A DNA stretch of 53,200 nucleotides from an uncultured Lachnospiraceae bacterium (GCA_910585625.1 CAJUFQ010000026.1:1-53200); one strand, 5' to 3'. Numbered from the stretch's first letter, positions 9,232-18,270 are shown. The notes: generated by a model from the sequence alone, not told the origin. Numbers and translations: made by a program.

Positions 9232-9747
9232 ATGGCAGAAGCATCTACGCAATATAAATTAATTGTACTGTACATGCTGGATCAGGTAGATTTTCCCCTG
9301 ACCAACACACAGATTTCCAATTTCATGCTTAACAAAGATTATACGACCTATTTTACCGTACAGCAGGCAATCAGCGAACTGGTCCATGCAGAACTGATAC
9401 GCACGGAGCCAACGCATAATAATACCCATTATTACCTCACGCCTGCGGGCAGGGAAACGCTTTCTTATCTTCCTGACAAAATATCTGACGCCATCAAGGC
9501 TGACGTCCTTGACTATTTCAAAGAAAACCAGATGGAACTGCGGCAGGAGATTTCTATAATCGCAGACTATTATAAGACGACCTCGCAGGGCTTCGCAGCC
9601 CGCTGCCAACTCAAAGAACGGAACCGGCCACTGATTGACCTGACTGTCACCGTGAAGTCAAAAACAGAGGCGGAGGCCATCTGCGCTAACTGGAAATCCC
9701 AGCATGAAGACGTGTATGGCTATCTTATGGAATTATTGCTGAAATAA
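9232..9747 (+). CDS. DUF4364 family winged-helix regulator
   Basis: Probable DNA-binding regulator. The first 80 residues read as a winged helix: helices around LIVLYMLDQV, NTQISNFML and VQQAISELV, then a wing ending YYLTPAGRETL, similar to PadR-like folds. The C-terminal half (about 90-171) is a mixed alpha/beta domain conserved in the DUF4364 family of Clostridia. 171 residues is typical. Target genes are unknown. A bidirectional terminator follows. Confidence 0.85.
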   Translation: MAEASTQYKLIVLYMLDQVDFPLTNTQISNFMLNKDYTTYFTVQQAISELVHAELIRTEPTHNNTHYYLTPAGRETLSYLPDKISDAIKADVLDYFKENQMELRQEISIIADYYKTTSQGFAARCQLKERNRPLIDLTVTVKSKTEAEAICANWKSQHEDVYGYLMELLLK

Positions 9748-9759
9748 AAACTGCACAAA

Positions 9760-9783
9760 AAGAAGCTGCCGCGGCAGCTTCTT
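9760..9783. terminator. Bidirectional terminator between convergent genes
   Basis: Perfect palindrome AAGAAGCTGCC / GGCAGCTTCTT. The minus-strand side ends in CTTCTTTTTGTG, a good U-tract for the gene at 9849, and the plus-strand side in TTCATTTATT for the DUF4364 gene. Confidence 0.85.
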
Positions 9784-9848
9784 CATTTATTCCATTCTTT
9801 ATGGACCGCTCTCATTTTCCAGCAATATGTACTAACTTATAGGTTTCT

Positions 9849-10283
9849 CTAATCATCACTGCCTGAACCGTCTTTCTCCAGGAAACGCATTTTGCTCTTC
9901 TCACCAGAAAGCTGCAAGGGCGCGTACCCCGCAGCCGTATGGTACTTCTCACGGTAGCATTTCTGGCAGAGGGTGCCAAAGGTAATCTGCTCCCCGCACA
10001 TCGAACAATGGAGGTTCACCATCTTCTGCTCCTGCTCCTTATACTCAACCCTTCCCTCTGCAATCCACTTCTTGACCAGAAGCCTGGGAATATTGAAATG
10101 TTCCGCCACTTGGTATTCCGTCACGTCTTTCGAGCGTATATATTCTTTTACTTCTGAGAACAGCTGGTTCTCCTGGCAAGCTGGACACATTTCTTCTTCA
10201 TAGTTTTCCGGAAGGCTTCTGTGACAGATTGCACAAAATTTCATATTGTCAAATAACGATGCCTGTTCCAATATCTTCACCAC
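9849..10283 (-). CDS. Zinc-ribbon / HTH protein, flagellar-operon YvyF-like
   Basis: Two CxxC pairs at the N-terminus (FCAICHRS and MCPACQEN) and two near the C-terminus (HCSMCGEQ and LCQKCYRE) flank a helix-turn-helix-like segment (EYQVAEHFNIPRLLVKKW). This zinc ribbon-HTH-zinc ribbon order resembles the TIGR03826/YvyF proteins of flagellar operons, but no flagellar genes are in this window, so the flagellar label may be misleading. The start is uncertain: GTG at 10283 or ATG at 10244 (MKFCAICHRS), neither with a strong ribosome site. It begins 18 bases after the flavin reductase stop. Confidence 0.75.
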   Translation of the reverse strand: MVKILEQASLFDNMKFCAICHRSLPENYEEEMCPACQENQLFSEVKEYIRSKDVTEYQVAEHFNIPRLLVKKWIAEGRVEYKEQEQKMVNLHCSMCGEQITFGTLCQKCYREKYHTAAGYAPLQLSGEKSKMRFLEKDGSGSDD

Positions 10284-10301
10284 TTTTCTTTTATCGAATG
10301 A

Positions 10302-10889
10302 TTAGCGCTTCTTCTTCCTTACGCTATAGCCAAAAGTTCCGAGAATATTCTTCAAATCATAATAAGCGCCATGGGAATACACCACTGGCCCTGCCTGCTC
10401 TAAATGAAATTTCCCTGCTTCATCCATGTAGGCTTCCGAGGCATGTACTGCAGCCACCTCGGCAAGAAACATATGATGGGAACCAAGTTCTATGCACTTT
10501 GTTACCCTGCATTCTATATTCACAGGGCTTTCCCCTATCAGGGGCGGCGTGACCTTTGCCGCTTTCTGCCTGGTCAGCCGCAGGGATGCAAACTTGTCTG
10601 TATCCCTGCCTGACTTGACGCCGCAATAGTCAGTCGCATATGCCAAATCTTTCGTGGTAAGGTTGATGACAAACTCTCCGGTTTCCGCTATCATATGATA
10701 GGAATAGCGTTCCGGCCTCACAGAAATGTACACCATGGGCGGATTGGTACAGACCGTCCCTGTCCATGCCACGGTAATGATATTGTCTTGTCCCCTCTTA
10801 TCTGCAACAGTCACCATGACTGCCGGAACCGGGTACAGCATGTTCCCCGGCTTCCACTCCTGTTTGCAATAAACTAAGTCTTCCTGCAC
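10302..10889 (-). CDS. Flavin reductase family protein (FMN-binding split barrel)
   Basis: Predicted FMN-dependent reductase or flavoredoxin-type protein. The sequence runs through VPAVMVTVAD, NIITVAWTGTVCTNPPMV and ISVRPERYSYHMI, the usual FMN-binding start of the split-barrel flavin reductases, then EFVINLTTKDL and a late YYDLKN. 195 residues is normal. It sits nine bases after the coiled-coil gene and before the zinc-ribbon gene in one operon. The physiological electron acceptor is not evident. Confidence 0.87.
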   Translation of the reverse strand: MQEDLVYCKQEWKPGNMLYPVPAVMVTVADKRGQDNIITVAWTGTVCTNPPMVYISVRPERYSYHMIAETGEFVINLTTKDLAYATDYCGVKSGRDTDKFASLRLTRQKAAKVTPPLIGESPVNIECRVTKCIELGSHHMFLAEVAAVHASEAYMDEAGKFHLEQAGPVVYSHGAYYDLKNILGTFGYSVRKKKR

Positions 10890-10898
10890 TGCACACTC

Positions 10899-11696
10899 CT
10901 AGAAAAATCCAAACATGTGGGCAAGGATTGCCACGACGCCCACAATATCCACAATGCCAAGGATAATCAATACCCCAAAATAACTCTTAACGACTTTCAT
11001 GCTCTGTGCCCCTATCTCCACATGCTCAATCTTGCCCTCAAGCTCTTCCAGCAATGTCTGGATATTACGGTAGCACTTTACGTTCTCACGGTGGATTTTC
11101 TCCCCAAGCTCCACCTTTACTGCCTCTAACTGCTGGCTGCCTTCTCCCTCTTCCTTAGAGGCTGCGGCCAGTTTCTCCACCTCTGCGCTAATCTTTGCCA
11201 GCTCGGAGGTTACTTTCTCCAGAGTCGCTTTCACGGATTCCGCCTGGCCTGAGGAAATCTCCTCCAGCGCTGCCTTCATAGACTGTGCCTGTTCCTCCAG
11301 CTGCACCGACGTACTCTGGGAAAAATCCTGCATTTTCTTATCCAATTCCGCCATCCCCTGACGGGAATTGCTGTTAATCTCCACAATCTGCTCCGAAATC
11401 TGCTCCTCTAGCGTATTGATTTCACTGCTTATGGTCTCGTCCATCGCGCGCATCTGGGCGTCCACGCGGGAAATTAACGCGTCAACCTGGACTCTTACAT
11501 TCTGTGTTAGCTTATCTGCCTCCCCCTGTTTTTCATCGAGGATTTCCTGAAGGCTTTTCGCTTTCTCTTCTTTCTCCTCCAGGACTCCCTCCAGCTCTTC
11601 CACCTTGCTTTCTTTGGTCGTCATCAGGTTATGGAGATATTTTGCTTTCTCCTTAAATTCATCAATTTGTTTTAAAAAAAAGTCTTCTTTCTGCAC
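10899..11696 (-). CDS. Tail-anchored coiled-coil protein
   Basis: No family recognised. About 230 residues are almost continuous heptad-like helix rich in Glu, Lys, Gln and Ala (for example EELEGVLEEKEEKAKSLQEI), resembling the signalling or scaffold coiled coils of chemoreceptors, but without the conserved chemoreceptor hairpin tip. A single hydrophobic segment (about 240-262, GVLIILGIVDIVGVVAILAH) ends the protein, so it is probably anchored by its C-terminus with the coil in the cytoplasm. The GTG start at 11696 has AAGGA upstream and a good promoter about 40 bases away. First gene of a three-gene operon. Confidence 0.75.
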   Translation of the reverse strand: MQKEDFFLKQIDEFKEKAKYLHNLMTTKESKVEELEGVLEEKEEKAKSLQEILDEKQGEADKLTQNVRVQVDALISRVDAQMRAMDETISSEINTLEEQISEQIVEINSNSRQGMAELDKKMQDFSQSTSVQLEEQAQSMKAALEEISSGQAESVKATLEKVTSELAKISAEVEKLAAASKEEGEGSQQLEAVKVELGEKIHRENVKCYRNIQTLLEELEGKIEHVEIGAQSMKVVKSYFGVLIILGIVDIVGVVAILAHMFGFF

Positions 11697-11731
11697 CTTA
11701 TCCTTATATCCTTTCTTATGTTATGGATATC

Positions 11732-11760
11732 ATTGTATCATTAGACCACTCTTTTTGCAA
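11732..11760 (-). promoter_or_regulatory. Promoter of the coiled-coil / flavin reductase operon
   Basis: Minus-strand TTGCAA at 11755-11760, a 17-base spacer, and TACAAT at 11732-11737. The predicted leader is under 35 bases. The rest of the 190-base gap down to ung shows no gene. Confidence 0.65.
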
Positions 11761-11887
11761 CATTGTGTCGCAAATGCCAGATAGGCCAAGCCATGATACC
11801 CGGCTCCTATTAGTTTCCCATAATATCGAAGCCTTATGCCTCCATCCTTATGAACCCCTGTCACATTTTGCCTGCTTTTGCTGGTAT

Positions 11888-12562
11888 TTACACATTTTCT
11901 ATCTGCCAGTCAATCGGTTCCATGCCATTTGCCTCAAGAAAATCATTCGCCTGGCTGAAATGCCGGCAGCCGAAAAAACCACGGTATGCAGACAAGGGAC
12001 TGGGATGGGGCGCTTTCAGAATCAGATGTCTGGGATTATCGAGCATGGGAATCTTGCTCTGAGCAGGCTTGCCCCACAGCATGTAGACAATCGGACGTTC
12101 CTGTTCATTGACCGCATGGATGATTGCGTCCGTGAACTGCTCCCAGCCCTGCCCCTGATGGGAAAATGCCTGATGCGCACGCACGGTCAGTACCGTATTC
12201 AGCATCAGAACCCCTTGCTTTGCCCATTTAACCAGATAGCCGTTATTGGGAATCTCACAGCCCAAATCGTCATGAAGCTCCTTATAGATATTCTCCAGCG
12301 ACGGTGGGACTGCCACCTCTGGCCTTACGGAGAAGCATAGTCCATGCGCCTGTCCCTCATTATGGTACGGATCCTGGCCTAAAATCAATATCTTCACCTG
12401 GCTAAGCGGCGTTAAGTGCATAGCATTGAAAATATCATCCGCCGGCGGGTAGATTACCCTGGCGTTGTACTCTTCTTTCACGAACTTATAAAGCTTCGCA
12501 TAATAAGGCTTCTTAAACTCACCGCCTACTGCTTCTGCCCAGTCATCCTGCAGCATCCCCAT
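11888..12562 (-). CDS. ung: Uracil-DNA glycosylase, family 1
   Basis: Removes uracil from DNA to start base excision repair. The catalytic loop GQDPYH is at about 62-67 (Asp64 as general base) and the minor-groove loop HPSPLS at about 186-191. 224 residues is the standard size, and the ATG has an AAAGGAG site nine bases upstream. It lies 58 bases after hisF; no terminator is visible between them. Confidence 0.97.
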   Translation of the reverse strand: MGMLQDDWAEAVGGEFKKPYYAKLYKFVKEEYNARVIYPPADDIFNAMHLTPLSQVKILILGQDPYHNEGQAHGLCFSVRPEVAVPPSLENIYKELHDDLGCEIPNNGYLVKWAKQGVLMLNTVLTVRAHQAFSHQGQGWEQFTDAIIHAVNEQERPIVYMLWGKPAQSKIPMLDNPRHLILKAPHPSPLSAYRGFFGCRHFSQANDFLEANGMEPIDWQIENV

Positions 12563-12620
12563 AAGAACTGCTCCTTTCTCTTATGCAACTTAGTCCTCTT
12601 CTGCGCTTTCTCCTGCAGAC

Positions 12621-13385
12621 CTACATAAACCGTACCGGCACGCCTCTTCCTGCCAGGTACTTTTTCAGCCCCATGATTTCCAGCTCTTTATAGTGGAACA
12701 GCGATGCAGCCAAGGCCGCCTCCGCCCCTCCTTCGGTCAGGGCCTCATAAAAATGTTCTTCCCGGCCGGCGCCGCCGGAGGCGATGACCGGGACAGAGAC
12801 GTTCTCTGCCACTGCTTTCGTCAGCTCCAGGTCATAGCCGGTTTTCGTACCGTCACAGTCCATGCTGGTCAGCAAGATTTCCCCGGCGCCCATCCGGTCT
12901 GCTTTCACTGCCCATTCCACCGCGTCCAGACCGGTATCAATCCTGCCTCCGTTCTTATAGACGTTCCAGCCGCTCCCGTCCGCCCTGCGTTTGGCGTCAA
13001 TGGCCACCACCACGCACTGGCTTCCGAACTTGTCTGCCGCATTGCCAATCAGTTCCGGCGTATTGATTGCAGAAGAATTGATGGAAATCTTGTCTGCGCC
13101 TTCCCTGAGCAGCAGTTTGAAATCTTCAACCGTGCGAATGCCGCCGCCTACCGTAAAGGGGATGAAGACCGTCTCAGCAACCCTCCGTACCATATCCACC
13201 ACGGTATTCCTTGCGTCCGAAGACGCCGTGATATCTAAGAATACTACCTCATCTGCGCCAGCCTTATCATAGGCTGCGGCCACGGCCACCGGATCCCCAG
13301 CGTCTTTGAGGTTGACAAAATTGACGCCTTTCACCACACGCCCGCCATGGACATCCAGACAAGGGATAATCCGCTTTGTAAACAT
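12621..13385 (-). CDS. hisF: Imidazole glycerol phosphate synthase cyclase subunit
   Basis: TIM-barrel subunit that uses ammonia from HisH to convert PRFAR into imidazole glycerol phosphate and AICAR. Catalytic Asp11 (PCLDVHGG) and Asp130 (VAIDAKR) are present, as are the phosphate loops (VGGGIRT, ASGGAGREE). 254 residues is normal. hisH ends three bases upstream. No other his genes are in the window, so the pathway is dispersed. Confidence 0.97.
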   Translation of the reverse strand: MFTKRIIPCLDVHGGRVVKGVNFVNLKDAGDPVAVAAAYDKAGADEVVFLDITASSDARNTVVDMVRRVAETVFIPFTVGGGIRTVEDFKLLLREGADKISINSSAINTPELIGNAADKFGSQCVVVAIDAKRRADGSGWNVYKNGGRIDTGLDAVEWAVKADRMGAGEILLTSMDCDGTKTGYDLELTKAVAENVSVPVIASGGAGREEHFYEALTEGGAEAALAASLFHYKELEIMGLKKYLAGRGVPVRFM

Positions 13386-13388
13386 CGC

Positions 13389-14003
13389 CTACACCTCCCC
13401 TGCCTTAGCAAAATTGCGCAGGATCTGCAGCCCTACGCTGCTGCTTTTCTCTGGATGGAACTGGCAGGCAAATACATTCCCCTGTTCCACAGAAGCATGG
13501 ATCTGCACGCCGTACTCCGCAGAAGCCTTAACGATCTTCTCGTCTTCTGCGCGCAGATAATAAGAATGCACAAAATAGACAAACGCGCCTTCGCCAATCC
13601 CCTCAAACAGCTTTCCCTGATTCTGCAGATGCAGGGAATTCCAGCCAATATGCGGAATCTTAAGTCCCTCCTTCGCCGGAATCCTTACAATCTCTCCATC
13701 CAAAATATGTAATCCTTGCGCGCCTCCGTTCTCTTCGCTGCCCGCAAACAACAGCTGCAGGCCGAGGCAGATGCCCAGGAGCGGTGTCCTGTTCCCAGCC
13801 ACTTCTTGGATTACCTTATCTAATTCATACCGCCTCAAATGCTCCATGGCTTCTCCGAACGCTCCTACTCCCGGAAGGATGACTTTATCCGCAGCCAGGA
13901 TTTCCCTTCGGTCCCTGGTGATGGTATTTTCCTCCCCCAGATAGTCCAGGGCTTTGCCAACGCTTTTGAGGTTGCCCGCATCATAATCAATTATCGCTAT
14001 CAT
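13389..14003 (-). CDS. hisH: Imidazole glycerol phosphate synthase glutaminase subunit
   Basis: Class I glutamine amidotransferase supplying ammonia to HisF. The nucleophile is Cys79 in GICLGLQLL and the His-Glu pair lies in CQFHPEKSS. The longer frame up to 14021 begins inside the upstream gene; the ATG at 14003 has an AGAGGAG ribosome site and gives the family N-terminus MIAIIDYDAGN, so I chose it (204 residues). Confidence 0.96.
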   Translation of the reverse strand: MIAIIDYDAGNLKSVGKALDYLGEENTITRDRREILAADKVILPGVGAFGEAMEHLRRYELDKVIQEVAGNRTPLLGICLGLQLLFAGSEENGGAQGLHILDGEIVRIPAKEGLKIPHIGWNSLHLQNQGKLFEGIGEGAFVYFVHSYYLRAEDEKIVKASAEYGVQIHASVEQGNVFACQFHPEKSSSVGLQILRNFAKAGEV

Positions 14004-14007
14004 GTTA

Positions 14008-15651
14008 TCACTCCTCTGCAAGAAGCCCGAGTTCGTCTATGATTTTATATATTTCCAGCGTGAAATCTTCTTTCTCCCGGATTGCGTAAAGCTCCCTTGC
14101 CTCGTCCAGCGTCACATGATACTGTTTCTTAAGTGCCTTCTTAATGCTCTCCAGCATATTGTCATACTCCACCGCCGCACCTGTGGCCGCAGCTTCATGC
14201 GCATTCTTATCATATCTTCCTACGCCGAGGACTAATGCGCTTAATGCTTCTGCATGCATGTTCTGTTTCTTATAAACCCTATAGCTGTTAAGCTGCTGCT
14301 GCACATATGCGGTAAGCCTGGCTTTGTTGTATAACTCTTCGTCCACCTCTTTTACCTTCGTGCTGCGTGAAAAACAGTCGTATGCTTCTACATATTCACC
14401 TTTATCGTAATGCTCCTGCGCCTGAGAGATGCTGATTGTGTACCCTATCTGGCTGCTTAAAAGATTAATCAGGATTACGAGTGAAACGCCTACGAGCAGA
14501 ATCAGGATTACCGGGCCTTTGGGAAGGGGCTTGCTGCGCTCAATGACCTTGACATCTTTCTTCTTTTCTTTCTTAGGTTTTTTCTCCTTCTCAGCCTGCT
14601 TTTGGGCTTTCAGAGCCTTTTTCTCCTCTTTTTCCTTCTTCTTCTGCTCCTTCTTCTCCTCTTTCAGGTCTGCTTTTTCTTTTTTCTTCTTCTCCTTGGC
14701 CTCTTCTTCGTCAGCTAACTTCTGCAAATCTTCCTTATCCTCTTCAGAAAGGTTCTCCACATCAGAAGCATCGATAACCTTATCGTCCTCACCAAACATA
14801 AGCCGGCTCAACCTCTTAAAAAATCCCGGCTTATTACCGTCTGTCCCGGCTTCCTGTTTTTTCTTTTCCTTTTTCGCTTTCTTATCTTTCTTGACTTCCT
14901 CGTTCTCCTTGGGTTCATCCGGCATCTGTGCTTCTGCGCTTGCAGGATCCTCCAAATCGTCCAGTCCAAGTCCTTCCAGCTGACGCGCCAAATCCTCCAT
15001 CTCAGATTCTTCGTTCCCCAGCTCAGTTCCAAGTTCTCCCATGTCAAGCCCTGCTGACGGCCCGTCATCCAGGTTATCCACAAATCCTTCGTCTGAGAAA
15101 TCATCCCCGCCGACAGAAGGCATATCGTCCAAGGACTGGCCGGCGTCCGGCTCATCATCCCCTATTCCGGACAGCATATCCAGAAGTTCCTGGTTCGCTT
15201 CGCCAGAACTATAGTCCGGCTCTGCTTCCCCTTCCAGCGTGTTTACCTCAAAATCTGCTTCCGGCTCCTGTGCATCCAACTCCATATACCCCGCCCCGAC
15301 ATCATTGAGGCCAAAATCTTCTTCATCGTAATTCTTCAGGGACTCATCAATGGACAAATCGCCTCCGTCGTCCAGAGTGCCTGCATTATCCAAATCATCC
15401 AGGGTGCCGTTCTTTATATTGCTGACGATACTGTCAATGTCATCCAAACCGAAATCATCCCCGCTTTCGGAGGGTTCTTTACTCTCGGCTCCCGATTTGC
15501 TTTTTTCAAATGCTTTCAGGAAATCATCCTCATCACTGTCAGAAATAGGGTCTCCGAATTGGCTGAAAAAATCGTCCTCATCACCCTTTTTCCCTGATTC
15601 GCCTTCCACTCCCCGTAACAATCTGTCCAGGTAATCTTCTCTCTCGTTCAA
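14008..15651 (-). CDS. Acidic / lysine-rich single-pass membrane protein of unknown function
   Basis: Not recognised as a named family. The first 240 residues are extremely Asp/Glu-rich with recurring DDFGLDD- and LDDL-like patches and little predicted fold. Next come a basic patch (PGFFKRLSRLMFG), then an 80-residue lysine/glutamate tract. A single transmembrane segment follows (GPVILILLVGVSLVILI), and finally a helical, TPR-like outer domain of about 140 residues (HYDKGEYVEAYDCF). The GTG at 15660 sits on top of its own ribosome site; the TTG at 15651 has GGAGG eight bases upstream. hisH begins four bases after it. The split charge layout suggests a scaffold or envelope protein. Confidence 0.75.
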   Translation of the reverse strand: MNEREDYLDRLLRGVEGESGKKGDEDDFFSQFGDPISDSDEDDFLKAFEKSKSGAESKEPSESGDDFGLDDIDSIVSNIKNGTLDDLDNAGTLDDGGDLSIDESLKNYDEEDFGLNDVGAGYMELDAQEPEADFEVNTLEGEAEPDYSSGEANQELLDMLSGIGDDEPDAGQSLDDMPSVGGDDFSDEGFVDNLDDGPSAGLDMGELGTELGNEESEMEDLARQLEGLGLDDLEDPASAEAQMPDEPKENEEVKKDKKAKKEKKKQEAGTDGNKPGFFKRLSRLMFGEDDKVIDASDVENLSEEDKEDLQKLADEEEAKEKKKKEKADLKEEKKEQKKKEKEEKKALKAQKQAEKEKKPKKEKKKDVKVIERSKPLPKGPVILILLVGVSLVILINLLSSQIGYTISISQAQEHYDKGEYVEAYDCFSRSTKVKEVDEELYNKARLTAYVQQQLNSYRVYKKQNMHAEALSALVLGVGRYDKNAHEAAATGAAVEYDNMLESIKKALKKQYHVTLDEARELYAIREKEDFTLEIYKIIDELGLLAEE

Positions 15652-15690
15652 AGATTCCACCTCCGGTGCTTTTTCTCATAATGTATTTTT

Positions 15691-15719
15691 ATCATAACAC
15701 ACTGTTTCCCAATACACAA
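15691..15719 (-). promoter_or_regulatory. Promoter of the acidic membrane protein / hisH / hisF series
   Basis: Minus-strand TTGTGT at 15714-15719, a 17-base spacer, and TATGAT at 15691-15696, about 40 bases upstream of the TTG start. Confidence 0.55.
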
Positions 15720-15785
15720 GTGCAATACTGTGCTTGGTTAAACCCTATAGCAACAGTTCTGTCCGAACCCTTCCCTAAAACGCCC

Positions 15786-17150
15786 TTAATTCTTGAAGCT
15801 GTGTACCGGCGCAGGAATCCTGCCTTTGCGGCTGATAAACGCCTCGCAGCCGTGCCTGTTGACCTGCATGACCGGCGCATGGCCCAACAGTCCTCCAAAT
15901 TCCACGGTTTCGCCAATCCCTTTGCCAATAACCGGAATCAGACGTACTGCCGTTGTCTTTTGGTTAATCATACCGATAGCCATCTCATCCGCAATGATGC
16001 CGGAAATTGTCGAAGGCAAGACATCTCCTGGTATCGCAATCATGTCAAGCCCTACGGAACAGACACAGGTCATCGCTTCCAGCTTCTCCAGTGTCAGCGC
16101 GCCTGCTTCCACGGCGTCAATCATCCCTTGGTCTTCACTGACCGGGATAAACGCGCCGCTCAGCCCCCCCACATAGGAAGAAGCCATAATCCCGCCTTTT
16201 TTCACCTGGTCATTCAGCAAAGCAAGGGCCGCGGTTGTGCCTGGGGCGCCGGCATGTTCCAAGCCGATTTCCTGCAGAATTTCTGCCACGGAATCCCCGA
16301 TTGCCGGAGTCGGGGCCAGGGACAGGTCAATAATGCCAAAGGGGATGCCCATTCTCCTGCTGGCTTCCTGTGCCACCAGCTGGCCCACGCGGGTAATCTT
16401 AAACGCTGTCTTCTTGATGGTCTCGCACAGCACTTCAAAATCTGCACCGCGCACCTGTTCCAGAGCTTTCTTCACCACGCCGGGGCCGGACACGCCTACA
16501 TTGATGATAGCTTCTGCCTCCGTCACGCCGTGGAAAGCCCCGGCCATGAAAGGGTTATCATCCGGCGCATTGCAGAATACGACCAACTTAGCGCATCCCA
16601 ACGAGTCATTCTCTTTCGTATACTCCGCTGTCTTTAAGATAATTTCCCCCATCAGCTTCACTGCATCCATGTCAATCCCTGTCTTCGTGGAGCCGACGTT
16701 AACGGAACTGCATACACGCTCTGTCTCCGCCAATGCCCGGGGAATGGAACAAATCAAATTCTCGTCGCCTGTCGTCATTCCCTTGGACACCAGCGCGGAA
16801 TACCCGCCGATAAAGTTCACGCCCACAGCCTTCGCCGCTTTATCCAAGGTCTTAGCAATTGTCACAAAGTCTTCTGGCGTCCTGCAGGCAGCCTGACCAA
16901 CCAATGAGATAGGCGTCACGGAAATCCGCTTGTTCACGATAGGGATGCAGTATCCCCGTTCGATTTCCTCTCCTGTTTCCACAAGTTTCTGTGCCACCGT
17001 TGTGATTTTATGGTATATGTTGTCATTTAATTTCTGCAAATCTGAATCTATGCAGTCCAAAAGGCTGATTCCCAGCGTAATCGTGCGGACATCCAGATTT
17101 TCCTGCTCAATCATTTTGTTCGTTTCATTTACTTCCCAGATATTTATCAT
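15786..17150 (-). CDS. PFL family protein (DUF711 / UPF0210)
   Basis: Glycyl-radical-like fold protein of unknown reaction, conserved in many Firmicutes and archaea. Recognisable pieces are MINIWEVNETNKM at the start, ISVTPISLVG, NFIGGYSALV, GVSGPGVV, SLAPTPAIGDSVAEI and GLLGHAPVM. The longer frame to 17204 runs into the ACT gene; the ATG at 17150 has GGAG upstream and gives the conserved start (454 residues). It follows an ACT-domain gene by 11 bases, the pairing seen for this family in many genomes. Confidence 0.92.
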   Translation of the reverse strand: MINIWEVNETNKMIEQENLDVRTITLGISLLDCIDSDLQKLNDNIYHKITTVAQKLVETGEEIERGYCIPIVNKRISVTPISLVGQAACRTPEDFVTIAKTLDKAAKAVGVNFIGGYSALVSKGMTTGDENLICSIPRALAETERVCSSVNVGSTKTGIDMDAVKLMGEIILKTAEYTKENDSLGCAKLVVFCNAPDDNPFMAGAFHGVTEAEAIINVGVSGPGVVKKALEQVRGADFEVLCETIKKTAFKITRVGQLVAQEASRRMGIPFGIIDLSLAPTPAIGDSVAEILQEIGLEHAGAPGTTAALALLNDQVKKGGIMASSYVGGLSGAFIPVSEDQGMIDAVEAGALTLEKLEAMTCVCSVGLDMIAIPGDVLPSTISGIIADEMAIGMINQKTTAVRLIPVIGKGIGETVEFGGLLGHAPVMQVNRHGCEAFISRKGRIPAPVHSFKN

Positions 17151-17161
17151 TACGCCGCTCC

Positions 17162-17446
17162 TTAAATCCTGTGCATTTTTTTGAATATCTCTTCCCGCTG
17201 GCACTTGATGTTCACGCCAATCTCCTCACCCAGAAGTTCCAAATCCCTGGCGCACTGGTCAAAAGGCTTGTCCGCATGTTTCATATCTGCAATCATCATC
17301 ATATTGAAAAACTCCTGCACGATTGTCTGGCTGATGTCCAGCACATTAATCTGGTGGTCTGAAAGATAGGTGCATACCTTGGCAATGATTCCCACCGTAT
17401 CCTTTCCCACAACCGTTATAATTGTCCTGTCCGCATTTCTTTCCAT
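17162..17446 (-). CDS. ACT domain protein (UPF0237)
   Basis: 94-residue stand-alone ACT domain, probably a small-molecule (amino acid) sensor. It starts RTIITVVGKDTVGIIAKV, the typical beta-alpha opening with the ligand-loop Gly, then NVLDISQTIVQEFFNMMMIADM. It lies immediately before the PFL/DUF711 gene, with which this ACT type is almost always paired, so it probably regulates that protein. Confidence 0.93.
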   Translation of the reverse strand: MERNADRTIITVVGKDTVGIIAKVCTYLSDHQINVLDISQTIVQEFFNMMMIADMKHADKPFDQCARDLELLGEEIGVNIKCQREEIFKKMHRI

Positions 17447-17467
17447 TGAATCTCACCTCCAAAATAA

Positions 17468-18265
17468 CTAAATCTCTATAATATCCGAAACCTGATCCCG
17501 CTTCGCGACGTGGATTGGAAAATCTCCTGCATGGTAAGGATTGTCCGCCATGTCTATCTCCAGCCGCACCGTCTCATAGGCAAGCCGCTCATAATTATTT
17601 TCCTTGCTGAGATGCCCAAGTACCGCCGCTTTGAACCCATCATGCAGCACCTCGCCCAAAAGCCGGCCTGACAGCTCGTTGGACAGATGCCCTTTATCAC
17701 CCAAAATCCGCTGCTTTAGGTAATAAGGGTATGTCCCGACCTGAAGCATATGTACGTCATGGTTCGCTTCCAAAAGCAGTGCGTCCAGATTTTGCAGCTT
17801 TTCTATGATATAAGCATCATATCTTCCCAGGTCTGTCATCACCCCGATAGACTTCCTGCCCTGCCTGAGGACGAACGCCGTCGGCTGGGCAGCGTCATGG
17901 GAGATGGATATTGGGCTGACCTTAATATCTCCAATAAAAAACTCTTCATCTTCCCGGATTTCCCGGAACAGTTCAGGCGGGATTTCCCCAACGCTTTTAC
18001 ACTTTAAGACTGCTTCCTTCGTGCCTTTTGTCGCATAAATCGGTATCCCATAACGCCTGGAGACCACCCCCAGCCCGCTGATATGGTCTGAATGCTCATG
18101 GGTAACTAAAATCCCCCCCATATCCCGGGCCGTATGCCCAATCTCGTTCAGCCCTTCTTCGATACGCTTGCCGCTGATACCGGCGTCTATCATGATGTTC
18201 ATGGTATCGGAAGCCGCAAAAATGCAGTTCCCGCTGCTCCCACTTGCAATGCTGCACAATTTCAT
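17468..18265 (-). CDS. Metallo-beta-lactamase fold hydrolase, WalJ/YycJ-like
   Basis: Predicted metal-dependent phosphodiesterase or nuclease. The metal site THEHSDH is at about 55-61, with ISHDAAQP, MTDLG, LEANHD and a late LGHLSKENN completing the ligands. It starts MKLCSIASGSSGNC, the N-terminus of the WalJ/YycJ group linked to DNA metabolism. Here it is in an operon with polA, five bases after the CoaE-FtsA-like gene, and not beside walKR. Confidence 0.9.
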   Translation of the reverse strand: MKLCSIASGSSGNCIFAASDTMNIMIDAGISGKRIEEGLNEIGHTARDMGGILVTHEHSDHISGLGVVSRRYGIPIYATKGTKEAVLKCKSVGEIPPELFREIREDEEFFIGDIKVSPISISHDAAQPTAFVLRQGRKSIGVMTDLGRYDAYIIEKLQNLDALLLEANHDVHMLQVGTYPYYLKQRILGDKGHLSNELSGRLLGEVLHDGFKAAVLGHLSKENNYERLAYETVRLEIDMADNPYHAGDFPIHVAKRDQVSDIIEI

Positions 18266-18270
18266 GCCTG

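Noticed and set aside
15666..16637. Long plus-strand open frame opposite the PFL gene
   Set aside because: Antisense to a well-conserved protein; composition is that of a shadow frame.
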